A stretch of 64,000 nucleotides of DNA from Drosophila persimilis (taxonomy: Eukaryota; Arthropoda; Insecta; Diptera; Drosophilidae). This document shows, piece after piece, positions 1 through 11,790 of the stretch; the stretch's first letter is position 1, and the number at the start of each line of letters is the position of its first letter. The notes beneath the pieces were generated by a model that worked only from the letters and a program-made list of their open reading frames with translations, was not told where the DNA came from and searched no databases. The position numbers were made by a program, and so were the translations under genes. The stretch is from contig NW_020825298.1 of NCBI RefSeq assembly GCF_003286085.1, positions 10,044,001 through 10,108,000 on the forward strand, in the 5' to 3' direction.

Positions 1-3000
1 GGACTGCCAATTGAGTTTGAGTTTGAGCGACGCGTAGCCAGCCAAGAAAAGTGGCCAACAACAACTGGCCCTTACCCCTGGCCAAGGCACTGAGGACTGA
101 GGTGGCCTAAGAAGACATCGCCACGCAGCCAGGATGTGGAGTGAAAGCAGTGCAGTGGCAGTGGCTGTGGCAGTGGCAGCAGCGTACTTTTTTGGCCGCT
201 CTCGCCATTTGATTAGCCAACTCAAACATCAGGGCCAAGATCGAGCCAAACAACGGTTGATGGCCAATTGACAGCTCACACACAGATGAACACGCCGACC
301 AGGCCCACACGCTATTGGACACACGGATGGGCCACGCTGGACCCCACCAACAGGATGCTCCTCCACGTCCGTCTCGACCATACAGCAATCATACAGAAAT
401 AACATCAATTAAAATAAGAAGAAGAAGAAGGAGGAGCATCATTCCGCAACACCAACAACCAGTTGCTGCTGTGGTGCAAAAGTGTGTGCAAAAGTGTGTG
501 TGGAAATGTGTGCGTGTGGACTGACCAACATGCGGTGCCAAAAAGGGTGCCAGAGAAGGAGGTGGCAGGATGATGGCAGCCCTGGCTCGGACCCAACCAA
601 CAACCAACAAAAACTGGAAGTGGAAGTGGCTGCAGAGGAACAACAACCAACCTTTGGCAATGTTGATTGTTTCATCGGACCAGGCTTAATGTAATGAATC
701 GTCCTGGACCATCAGCACGTCAGCACGGAGCCAGGCAAACGCCAGCGAAACCTCAATGGATAAACATCATCCACAGAGAGGCCCTTCAAAGAAAAAACCA
801 ATAAAAAATCAACAAAAAAATAAATTAAATAACGTTACAAACATTTCAACATAGTGAACGTAGTGCTTAAAACTCTATAAAGAATAATCGCATATAAACT
901 ATAAATTAACCACACATAAAATACTCAACCGAAAGCAATAACTTATATAGAATATGTACTTAATCCCCCAACAACTATAACTACGACGTTATTGAAACTT
1001 AACCAACACTTATAAATATGCAATAGAACAAAGAATACTCTTAAACTCTTAGTGAAATACATAATATAACCCTGGTTATATCGAATACGTGGTAATGACA
1101 AGCACTTGTAGAAAATTATTTGATCGATTTCGATCGAGCCTAAATTCAATCAGCGCGAGGCACTTGCACTGGTCTCGTCGAGCATAAGATGATGAAGCAG
1201 CACCGTTGGAACGAGTGGAGGAGGACGTAGTGAGGAGGAGTGGAAAATGGAGAACATCTGAGCGAGGAAGAGTGCCAGATAATGGTAAGTAAGAATCGGT
1301 AGTGTTAATAATGAGAGGTGCATATGGGAGTAAAGAGAGGATTCCAAATAGACAGCTACAGAGGGTACACAACAGACTCGAGCTAACAGATGAATCCAGA
1401 AAGTATCAAGTAATCCAGAGTTGAACTAAATAATATATCTACAGCCATTCCAATGAACTAATCGGATGGATAAAGGTGCTCTATTCAATAGGCAGATAAA
1501 TTTCATATAAGAAAACAATCCTTTTTTAATGTTATAAGCTTAAGGAGGGACATCATACATACATATATAGTTGGATGATAGAAAACTACATAGTTAGATA
1601 TAGACTTGATAGTATATGTAGATTATATTCACAAAGTTTGGTGAGACTTGTACCAAAGGGAGGAAATGTCATCATGGGGAATTGCATAACAACTAAACAA
1701 ATTTTCAGAATTTAATGGTTTTTGGGAATTCCTAAACTCTTCTTAGAGTCGCAAAGAGTATTGGATATTCCTTTTAAAGGAATATTTCAAGCTTAAAGTT
1801 ATTTCAATTTAAATAAACCATTGGCACAATAAATTAATTATCGCACTAGAATATGTATTTAAATTTCATCCCAAAACAATTACTAATTTTTAAACAATGC
1901 TCTTCAAACGCTGCGGCTGTTACCCAAAGCTTACGATAACCTTTAACCCGTCTCCCACCCGCCAAGACCAGCTGTTGCCACATGGTAATAATCGCCCGCC
2001 AAAAGAGTGAAGTCTCATCCTCCGAAAAAGCCCCAAAAAACCCGCAAAGGCAGAGCCACATCCTGGCGCCACATAAATAAGGCCGAGTGCAATGCAGAAA
2101 TGACAACGAAAATGTTAAATGCGCCATAGGGGGGCGTGCCCAGAGAAGAGTCATCCAACATCTAGTCAGACTCCCAGGCGAATTTACAGGCCTGGCCCAA
2201 AATTGTTAAAGACCTCTCCCACAACAAGGACGACTCATACTCTTAGACCAGCATCCTGCTTCGATTTATATCACCGCCTTCCTTTATGGTTCAATGAACA
2301 GAGGCCAAGGATGAGTTATACGCGTGGGGAAGGGTCTCAGACTTAGCTCCAGACCCGCACCCATGACCACATTCCCTTCTCACAGATTGCCTCCAACATT
2401 TGCCGCAAGATGAAACGAAAATCATATATCAGAAATTAATCTCATAGATAGATTACTCTTTTATGACTGTGCAACCAAAAAAGAAAACACGCCAGAGTAC
2501 ATTGTACTTTGGACAATTAATTTTGGGCAAATATCTGTGTTCTGCCTGCCTTTGTAGTTCCCAATCGGTGCCATTAAATTTTATAGTTTTATGTTGAATT
2601 TTCAAAATTGTAAATTCCCAAATTTATGACTGTCTGCAGTGGGGAAGAACACAACAAGTTCCAACAATCAGAAAGTTGTACAAGAAGAGATTTACGAGCC
2701 ATTAGAACAATTAAAAATCTTTCAACCTCTCCTACAGTTAATTGGCCAGAAAGACTAAGGGGACACTCTCACTCTCCCGCTCCAGAGAAGGGCCAAAAAA
2801 TTAACACGAAATTTAATTGCCCAGGACTTAGAGCAGGACACTCCGGGCATTCCTTAATGTTTCCACATTAATTTTGTCTTCACTTGGTTTCAGTTCCTTC
2901 GTTCTGTCCTTCTGCTGGCAATGGTCGAACATTTTTTTGCAGTCCGTTGAAAAGGAATTTGTTGACACCAACAATGTTTCGGACATCCTGGCAAATAATT

Positions 3001-6000
3001 CTCTTTTTTCGGTGGCATCCATTTCTTTCACTCTACTTTTTTAGCGCTTTTGCCCGGAAATTGGCAACTAAACCAAACGCAGCCAAGTCCAAGGCATTGT
3101 GTCCTTTCCCCTTGACTGGCTGCATATGTCCAGCCAACAAAAGGCTCTCTCTCTACGGCTCCTTTATCTGTGTTTCCGCCAGAGATTGGGATTCAAATTC
3201 CGATTCCCATTTTGCATTTCGCTGTGCAATGAAAGGCTTGAAGATTTATGGCCTGCATCGATTTTATTGATGGCCCGCGAAGGACATTTTTAAACGCCAA
3301 GTCGAGCAATTAAAACTAATTGAATTGCCAGTGAGAAATGTTTGTCAAAGAACATTAAATACGAATTTCCAGCCGAAATTTAAGCTGTACGTCCTTTAGG
3401 CTCTACTCCTTCCTACTTTGTGACCGCTTCAGTTTTGTCCGACAGTCGAAACCCATAATTCTCAATGGCCTAGACAGGCGGCAAATAAAACAAACAAACA
3501 GATAAATCGCCAAATTATGATTTCAGTGGTGCTCCTCGTGGTCCTTCTGCAGTCATCAGAGCCGCCCAGAACTTTGTCTGCCTTTTGGTCCAGTGTTCAC
3601 CATCCAGCCAGTAATGATTTACTCTATTTGCATATTTTTGCACTTATAAAAATGCACAAACGATTTTTCATTTTCATTTTTCTTAAAACTTATTAGTGCG
3701 CCCGCTCTCGCTCGGCCATCCTTTGAACGGACGTTCTTCTTTCCATATTTTTTCCAAGTTTTTCAGTTTTTCTTCGGTTTTTTTATAATGATGGTCCAGG
3801 CCTTTGTTATTTATTTGTTATGCATTTGTGTCCGCAACTTTGTCCAGCACTGCGTATACGTTATGTGCTCTGGGGTTGGGTTGGTGTGTTCGCCTCCTTC
3901 ATTACGTATACGCCGCATTGTCGCAGTCCGCAATTGGCAGCGCCTACCAGTCTGAGAGAAAGCCTGCAGTCAGCAGCAGCAACCAGTCAACACTTACGAG
4001 ATGTTCCATCTTCCAAGACAAATTCCACGGGGGGTTTTTGGAGGCCTTCCTGAAAGGGTTGACTGACTGTACTCTTGCAGAGGGCAAAATATGTTTGCAA
4101 CGCAGAAAAGGAATGACTTTTCATCTGAATCACAGTACTTATTTGTTTCTGCACATAATAATCATTTATTTACTGGACTGATTATAAAATCTTTTACAAA
4201 AATTCCTCTTTTTATTCGAAGAAGATCTATATCATTCTCCTAGTTCTTTTGGTGGGTGTTTCTTTAAAATGTATTCAAAGTGTATCCCATCTTCGTTGTG
4301 CCTGCTCTCTATCCTTCTTCTTCCGCTCTTTCTTCCCTATTTTGATTCCTCTTCCTGTTTGGCACCATCACTGGGCCCTCTGCGCCTCTGGAAGCCAAAT
4401 ATCCCAACCAACATAAACATCAACAAACGTGGCCAGCAGTCGGCGTCTTCTGCTGCCAAGATTTTTGGCAGCGTTGGCAACGCATCCTGCGGAATGTGTG
4501 TGTGGGGGCAGGGGCGTGGCCAGGGGTCGCGTGTCTGGCAACGTATCGGGCTGGTGGCGCCTCTAACTTGGCAATCTCATTATGATTTTAATTGCTGACG
4601 CACATTTTTGACGAGTTGCCCAGTATTTTTCTCTCACTCGGAGAACGTCATCGTTGCTGCTCGATTGTTGTTGAATTGGCCAAAAAATTCTTGGCCAGAC
4701 TTTCGCTGGCACTTGCCAACAGGTGTCCAATTATCATTATGATTATTGTATGTTTATCACATATATATGTACGTATACTACAATATATAACCAGATAATG
4801 ACGTTTGATTGGCCTTTGGCAAGGCCGTTTTAGCCTGTCGGTTGGCCAAATGTCAACGTCTTGTAAAATTTATTGGCCAATATTCAAAGAATTTTTTGTT
4901 TTTGAATGTCTCCCTCTCAGTCTCTCTTTTTTTGTTTGGCTGTCTTGCCAGACAGTTAATATTCAAAGATTTCTCTGCCAATTTCCCGATTCAGTTTCCG
5001 AAACCGAATTTTCTGTATATCTTTCTATTGCTTTTCATTTTCAGTTTCTTTTGATTGACTTTCAGTTTTCTTCAGATTTCAAGGCGATCGCATTGCTGAC
5101 AGTTGTGAAAGTTGTGACAGTGAAATCTTGTTCATTTCTTCTTTGAACATCACTCTTTTTTGGAGCATCCCACTCCCATTAGAGCTGTCCAGCTGGAGTC
5201 AATTAAAACCCATAGGAACAAAACAACTTAAGCGCTTTTTGTACGCATAAATCCTCGCTGAAATGATTTTTTTGTGTTCTTCAAAACTATACAAAAAATA
5301 ATCATCAAAAATGTTTTTTGCGCACAACTGGAGAATTATCTACGCAGAAAAGTTTTGAGTCAGTTTTTGGAAAAATAAAAGACTTTTATGCTCGATGCTT
5401 ACAAAAAGATATATTCAGGAAGCGAAGCATAGTTAAAAGATAAGAGAAAGGTTAAGTTATATAGAAGTTGTATCGATTGTATGAAGATCATTAAAACGAT
5501 TGATTTTGAAAATCTTTTCTTTTGTATCTCTCTTTTATTGCATACAAATTGTATTAGAATAACGATTGTATTTCTTTTTGGACCATTGGCAGCACTGTTA
5601 CGCTCAAAATCCAATGGCTGCTAGGCAGTGTTGCCCATCTGGCTAAATTCCTAGCTTATCGTGAAGACGAGAAGATTCTTAAGAAATTTAAACACTAAAG
5701 AATGTAAGAATGATATAATCAGTGTTATATCCAACAGCGCCCCGCAACCTTCATTTCATACCCTAGTATAACCCAATTAGGAGCCCGAATTCGTTGCTTG
5801 CATCATTATCAGATAAATAAACTGCACTCTTACTGCATCCCAAGGTTCATTTGTTTACCATGGGCGCACACATGCACAGAAAACGTGCAAATTAACGAAA
5901 AAAATTCTAATTAAAGCTAAGAAATACGAACACTAATTACAATTTGTGCCGCATCGCCCTATAGACTATAGACACAAAAACCACAGAGGCAGACAGATGG

Positions 6001-6270
6001 AGGGAAGCAACAAAAATCAGACCGAACGAACAGCACAGAGCCACACGAAATACATTTTCGATGAAGCAACTGAAATAGATTAAAACGAAAAACGAAATAT
6101 ACAACCAGATGCATTTGTATCTGTAAATGTATCTTCTGCAGTGGAAGTAGTATTAGTTGTGTCCACAAAAATAGACGCAGCGGCGACGCTTTCAACGCGT
6201 CTTTGCCCGCGTCAATTGCGCGTCATCGCAACTCAAAGATCCAAGAACACATAGAGAGCCAGTCTAAATA
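1..6270. other. Non-coding stretch, no supported gene
   Basis: About 6.3 kb in which I see no convincing coding exon on either strand. Open frames are short, have no splice-site context and resemble no protein I know. Composition is that of fly intergenic or intronic DNA: A/T-rich with CA-rich tracts, for example around 590-660 and 780-960. It may be the intron or flank of a gene to the left of the window. I found no tRNA-like cloverleaf, but that check was only visual. Confidence 0.5.
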
Positions 6271-6349
6271 CCTATTTATATATGGTATATAACACTGTTT
6301 CCCCTTGCCCCAGCACATTACCCCACCACCCGGAGCCATACATAAGGGC

Positions 6350-6480
6350 AGGCGACAGTTCTGCGCAATTTTCTCGGACTTTTCTTTTCGGCTCTTGACG
6401 GTTTTATCGCTTTTTGCGCCTTTCGCCTTCGTCTTCGATCTTCTTCGGGCCGCGCGTCAAGTGTGTCCGAAAATAGCAAG
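6350..6480 (+). other. Candidate non-coding first exon and promoter
   Basis: An Inr-like CGACAGTTC near 6354 is followed by a GC-richer, pyrimidine-rich stretch that ends at a good 5' splice site (AGCAAG|GTAAATG, donor at 6481). The sequence after the donor is also rich in CAAAA, as fly 5' UTRs are, and contains a six-codon open frame ATGCCGACTTTCAGCTTC closed by TAG, so the intron may be optional. No matching coding exon was found on the plus strand downstream. The host gene is unknown. This is inference from promoter and splice signals only. Confidence 0.3.
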
Positions 6481-6489
6481 GTAAATGAA

Positions 6490-9400
6490 AAATTCTACAC
6501 GGCGAAAGCGAGGAAAAATCAACCAAAATCAAGAAAATTCAAACAGAACAAAAAATTAAGGCAAAATTCAACCAACCAAAATGCCGACTTTCAGCTTCTA
6601 GAACAAACAAATAAAAGCGATTTTCCCTCGGAAAAACATTGAAAAACAACAACAACACAAACGTGAAAATATCAGAAACAACAAAAACCCAAAAACAACA
6701 AAAGGAAAAACAATTTAGACAGCGAAATTTGTTTAAAACGTCAAAGATTTTTATACTTTTTGCGCTGTCCGTGAGGCACTACGATCTATATTATAAAGAA
6801 ATCTGCGTTATTAATTCGTTCCGTCTGCTTTCTATAATAGAGGATTTTCTTAAGACAGAGGATATGTATTTGACATAATAAAAAAATTAATATCTAATTT
6901 TTCATAATATATAATGATTATATTCTCTTGGTCAGTCTCTTGGTGGAATTTGATTTGAATTTGAATTTAAAAGAAAATCGTTATTCACATATATTATCTA
7001 TGGTAAAGTACATGAGATCATCTATGATGAGATCATTGGAATATATGTACGATACAGGCCTTTGAGGAGGCAACTAAAACCAAAACTCATAATCTCAAAA
7101 GACGCAGTATTTATTGTAAAACGATGGTATCTAATGAGTTCCGGTCTAAGAATATTAATATTATCCTTTGTTAATTGATGATAAGATTAACACAACGATT
7201 AATTCTTAGTTCCAAACAAATTCTCTTACATAATTCACATATTTACACACTTTAAATTAAATACAATTTTCGGCCATGTTCATGAATGAATAATGGATAC
7301 GAAAACACCAAAGGCAAAAATAAATTCAGGCATAATTTATCATAATTTGGCAATGATTGGGCTCATAAATTGACTGAACCAAGTTCGAGCAGCTGCTTCA
7401 AAGGCAATTAAGACCAAGTGTGGTCCTAGCCCTACCCCAATATCTGTGCCCCTTATAGAACCATATACTGGAGCAGTTCCGATAGCCATAATTCAATTAA
7501 CACTTGCACGAATAATGAGAGAGAGAGAGAGAGAGAGGAGTAAAACTCGGGATTTTCTGGAATGAGTAACATTTGTGGTAGGCCGCAATTGGCAGCTGTT
7601 CAATAGCACAATTCTGTGACGTCGAGACCATCGACCATCGACCTGACCTCAGGCAATGCGAGAACTCTCCCGAAGTCATCCAGCGATTAAGAGGATAATG
7701 ATGATGATGATGACGATGAGGGTGAGACTCTCAGGCTGATTTCGATTCCATTCCGATGCTGATCGAACCAGACAGTGTGTCTGGCCGGCATCTCGAAAAC
7801 TTATTGGCAAAACTCCATGATCATAAATTATGTCAGCTTTTCGTTTGTTTACGCATCAGGCGTTGGCAGGGCCCCATCGGCAGGTGGCGCTTTAATTACA
7901 TTGTAGGAATTCTCAGAATGGGGAAGGCATGGGGAATCCCCTTTGAGCGAGCCGCTTGCCAAGATTCTGCATTACGCAATAAAGTTCATTGCCATCCCGC
8001 CATCTCTCAGATTCTTTCTTTCTTTCATTTCAATTTTTTTTTCTATTTGGTTTTTTTGGAAGCGAGCGTGAGAAAAAATTCTAGTCAAGATTTTGGCAAG
8101 CTACCATCTTGGCAGAGGCCCATTACCCATTCCACCATCACCACCAACACCAACACTAACACCACGGTGGCACAGTGGCCTAGGTCTATAAAAACGTGAG
8201 ATAAGAATAGATGATGGAGGGATACGAAAAGGAACCTGATGTTAGCTGACACTGAAATTAGAGATAAGAGATAAGAAGATGAGATATGTAAGTATCTTCA
8301 TAAAGGGCTCACAATTTAGATGGATATATAAAAGGATTAGAGAGCACAGTGTCCAAAAGGATGATGTTGCAGATACTGAAACTAGTCGGTTTCATTTATA
8401 TATGCTCATATATATAGGAAGATTTTGTGTGTTAGAACTCTAAATAAGTACGAGTATATCCAGTAAATGGGATATGACTTCTCAGGAATGGAAATTTCTG
8501 ACAGTTTCTGTTGAAAACTTTCCCTGCTCCACTCTACTCTCCTAACGGGTGTCGAAAATTGATGACGTATCTTGTGCCTGGCAGTGGCAGCCCCAACTAA
8601 TGTTTACCATTTCTCTTCATATATCTCGTTGCAGCGACTAGTAGGCCCAAAGGAAACCTCGTTGGCCAATTGGGGTGGAGACAGACCCAGGCAGAGAGCC
8701 AAACTGAAACTATCGGAGGCCTGACCAACCAATGGCAGTTCAGTACGGAATCGAAGCCTAGTGCAGAGGGGGACCACGGGAAGGGGAAAGCACCAGGCCA
8801 GGACAATGCGGCGCGCAATGCATTTGGCAACATGTCAAGCAGTCCAGGAAGGAGCACACTCACTCACACGCTCTACGGGGATTGGTGCAAGTCGTCCAAG
8901 TAATTCTCTGGCCTGCCTCGCTCACATGCGCATGGAAAGTTCTTTAAGTAATTTATCAACCATACGCCTGTTGGCCAGGCACCGAGTCCTTGCCGCCACG
9001 TCCGTGCCAGTGTGTGTGTGTGTGAGTGTGCCGAGGGCCACGAGGCTTGCCAACTGCATTGCAGGCCCGTTGCGATTTAACTTGTGCCCGTGGCGAGCCC
9101 CGACCCGAGGACTCCCACCCATCCATCCCCAACACAAACGATGAGTCCTTTGCAAGCAGCGCATTGGCTGCAGGACGACTGGCGACAGGACGACCAATCG
9201 CAGCACCGCTTGTGCGCACTATCCCGGCCGCCCTGCAGGCCCCCCGGCACGAGTCGCGGGACCAGGACCAGTCAGAAGACTCAAGCTGATTGCACTATCC
9301 AACTTTTAAACGATATACTTAGTTACATATTACATAATATATGTAGTTCTTTAGTCGTAAGTCACATGCCCAAGCCTACGCCCCCGAAACACCATCTGCA

Positions 9401-9540
9401 CGGGGGGCGTGAAAAATTAGTTTATGTATATCTTAGAGTTTCAAGCAACATATATAAAAATAATGAAGATTTCAAGAATGCGTAAGAAAAAAAGGAATAA
9501 AACCGGTAAAGCTCCAGAGCGGCAAACCAAAAGTGATTAT
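6490..9540. other. Non-coding stretch, no supported gene
   Basis: No supported exon. It holds a GA dinucleotide run at about 7517-7540 (GAGA-factor-like), a short ATG/GAT repeat at 7696-7715 and a GC-richer block at 8640-9290. That block has open frames on several strands at once, which is what GC-rich non-coding DNA gives. Confidence 0.45.
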
Positions 9541-9542
9541 GT

Positions 9543-9548
9543 TTTATT
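9543..9548 (-). terminator. Poly(A) signal of the MPC2-like gene
   Basis: TTTATT on the plus strand reads AATAAA on the minus strand, 29 bases past the stop codon at 9577. This implies a very short 3' UTR. Confidence 0.5.
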
Positions 9549-9576
9549 TATCATCAGTATTGTGGCTTCACAGATC

Positions 9577-10111
9577 TCACCAATCATCGCCCGACCAAAT
9601 GGGATAGTACGGGTGCTTGAAGACAGTATTCCGGGCCTTTTCGTTGCGCCACCTCAGATGCTTAACTACCAAAAACGACTGGATGAAGAAGACAGCCATA
9701 TTGACGGCCAGTAGGCTGTAATTCTTTGGTATAATAACCACTGAGTAGCGGGACCAGATCAAGCCAGTTGCCGCCAGGGAGCCGCATTGATTCAGCGAAA
9801 TATTCTGAGCCGGGCGACTCAATGTGTCGCCTAGTCCAGCCGCAACTAGGCTCTAAATGGATACAGTTTAGATGGTATTCAGACTGTGGTGTCGATTAAA
9901 CTTACCCACTTAAAAAACGGGGCCCAGAAGAAGACAGTTTTCGGCCCTAAAGAACGCATTATAGATCGTTTATGGATCGTTTACAGGACGAGATCGACGA
10001 CTCACCTGCTGGTGACTGCCACAGCGGCTGAGCTGCTTGGGGCACAATCTTGTCTACGCTGAGAATGATAGCATTATACAATTTAGACATCGGTCCCGTG
10101 CCTTTGGACAT
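9577..10111 (-). CDS. Mitochondrial pyruvate carrier subunit 2 paralog
   Basis: Three coding exons, 10111-10006, 9946-9906 and 9852-9577, join in frame through GT-AG introns of 59 and 53 bases to give 140 residues. MPC2 proteins pair with MPC1 in the mitochondrial inner membrane and import pyruvate for oxidation. The family signature is clear: an N-terminal amphipathic part, then GPKTVFFWAP at residues 36-45, SLVAAGLGD, and GLIWSRYSVVIIPKNYSLLA followed by VN, the conserved second membrane segment. Human MPC2 is about 127 residues. This one has an extra basic and aromatic C-terminal tail after the third hydrophobic segment, ending SGDDW. The start chosen is the first ATG at 10111; a second in-frame ATG lies seven codons on. 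Flies have several MPC2-like paralogs besides the main gene, and this small gene could be one of the lineage- or testis-restricted copies (inference). I give no symbol because the paralog cannot be assigned from sequence alone. Confidence 0.88.
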
Positions 10112-10457
10112 GATGATGATGATCAAAAACTACGAAATGTTACAATTTTGAATTTTCTTAGAGGTCGAAATTTAGAGTCTTAGATTTGTGACAGAAATGA
10201 AAATGTTCCAACATTTTTGAAGGGTCAAAATTTGATGATGGGAATCGTTTTAAACCGTTTGCCACAGTAGAGAGATCTGCAGAGCCTCTTCGCATGGTCT
10301 CTATTCATTTAAATACACCTTGTCCCTGGACCCTCTTACATTTGAAATTTTCCCTTTCTCAGTGAACGAAAAGTTTGATTTATTTTTTGTTTGAAAGGTG
10401 CAAGATGATACAAAAACTGCGTAAATTCCTAAAACCGGAGCTGGAACCGGAACAGAC

Positions 10458-10610
10458 TCAAGATGTTGAAATTTTTTCGCCCGGCTGAGCCGATGCATCC
10501 ACGGTGACAGTACTCAACTTTGTAAAATTTATAGTGGCCGCCAATTTGTCCTTGAACCGCCAGAGGAGCAGCAGCCAGAGGAGCAGGAGCCAGAGGGGTA
10601 GCACGCGCAT
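10458..10610 (-). CDS. Possible 50-residue Leu/Trp-rich membrane microprotein
   Basis: An ATG at 10610 opens 50 codons ending in TGA at 10458, about 350 bases upstream of the MPC2-like gene on the same strand. Residues 1-17 are MRVLPLWLLLLWLLLLW, a strongly hydrophobic helix that could be a signal anchor. It is followed by a basic RFKDK stretch and a polar Ser/Thr-rich tail. The Leu/Trp run comes from a short repeated CTCCTGCTCCTCTGG-type sequence, so it may be chance. A different frame through the same DNA is also open, rich in Ala and Pro, which lowers confidence. No family recognised. Confidence 0.2.
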   Translation of the reverse strand: MRVLPLWLLLLWLLLLWRFKDKLAATINFTKLSTVTVDASAQPGEKISTS

Positions 10611-10619
10611 ACAAATTTC

Positions 10620-11790
10620 TTGTTCCCATTTTGTAAAAACGACTAGAAAGGCTGGAAAAAATTTTTGACAATGACATACTATGTTTTGAAATATGATTAA
10701 AAAATAACCATGTCCGACTGCCAAATAATTTTTGCAAATAAATGCATGGTAAATTGCGGTCCATCGACGGAAGATTCCTGCTCAGTGCATAACTTTAAAG
10801 AAACTTAATGTTTAAAAGAAAACCAATTAAAGAAGCATATTGAAATTCCAATAAGAAACAAGCTGTGACTGATATTCCAACTAAACGATAGCACGTTAAT
10901 GGCATATCCGATTGTTACTTCAAGGATATTGAACTAATCCACCACTAGGTCGAAATGAACACAGTATATATAAATCTGAGTCCTGTTAAGCTCATCCGTC
11001 GGGTCCGCATATAACCTGGGATTAGTCTTAGTTTTTCTGGGCCTGTGTCAGTTTATTCTTCGAGAGACCTTTTTAAATATGTAACTCATAAAGCACTGGT
11101 TCTTTACCTTAAGTCTTTTCGCCACTCGTTACTACCGTGTGTAGGTTGGCAATGGTAAGTAAATTTCAAACGAAAGAGTTCGAACAAGCTCGTGGATTTT
11201 AATGGCCATACACTATTTATATTGCTCAAAAACGTATTTATATGTATCATATCATGAATGTATGTATGTGCATTAGCTTGGACCGATTTAATACTTTTAA
11301 GTTGACTCTAAAACGTAAGCTTTTGATCTCGCAGTTGTATGTATATTATGTTGTATGTATGTACATAGTAAAAGCATAAAATATATGTATATATATATTG
11401 CAAAAATACATATGTGTGTACATGGTATGTGTAGTACATAATTCTCTCTATAAAGGTTGTATATATTGCATATTAATTTTAATTAGAATAATCGCTTAGA
11501 TCTGAACACTTAAGAATCCTCCGTCCTATTCAGGATTTTACAACTTTAATCCTAATCATATCTGGTTAACGCGTGTCAGTGTGCAAAAATTGTTCGTTAA
11601 AATGTTTTTTTTTTAAAGATATACATACAATATTTAGGATAAAAACAATATCATATCGATAACTTAACAGTTGAAAAATAAAAGTTTCGTAAAAGTAGAC
11701 GATTGAAATAAATAAAGGCCAACAAATCCGTAAAATATTGTGTACATGCGTTTCATATGTATCCGATCAGAAAGGCCCTCTGCGGTAATG
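10620..11790. other. Non-coding stretch with FHIP 3' UTR
   Basis: No coding exon supported. The 3' UTR of FHIP runs into it from 11790. Minus-strand poly(A) signals are ATTAAA at 11545-11550 and 11478-11483, and AATAAA at 11052-11057; I cannot choose among them. 11210-11460 is a TATG/TGTA-rich microsatellite-like region. Confidence 0.4.

Noticed and set aside
7013..7040. TGAGATCAT sequence resembling the bantam microRNA seed
   Set aside because: Only the first nine or so bases agree, and it is a local direct repeat rather than a hairpin arm.
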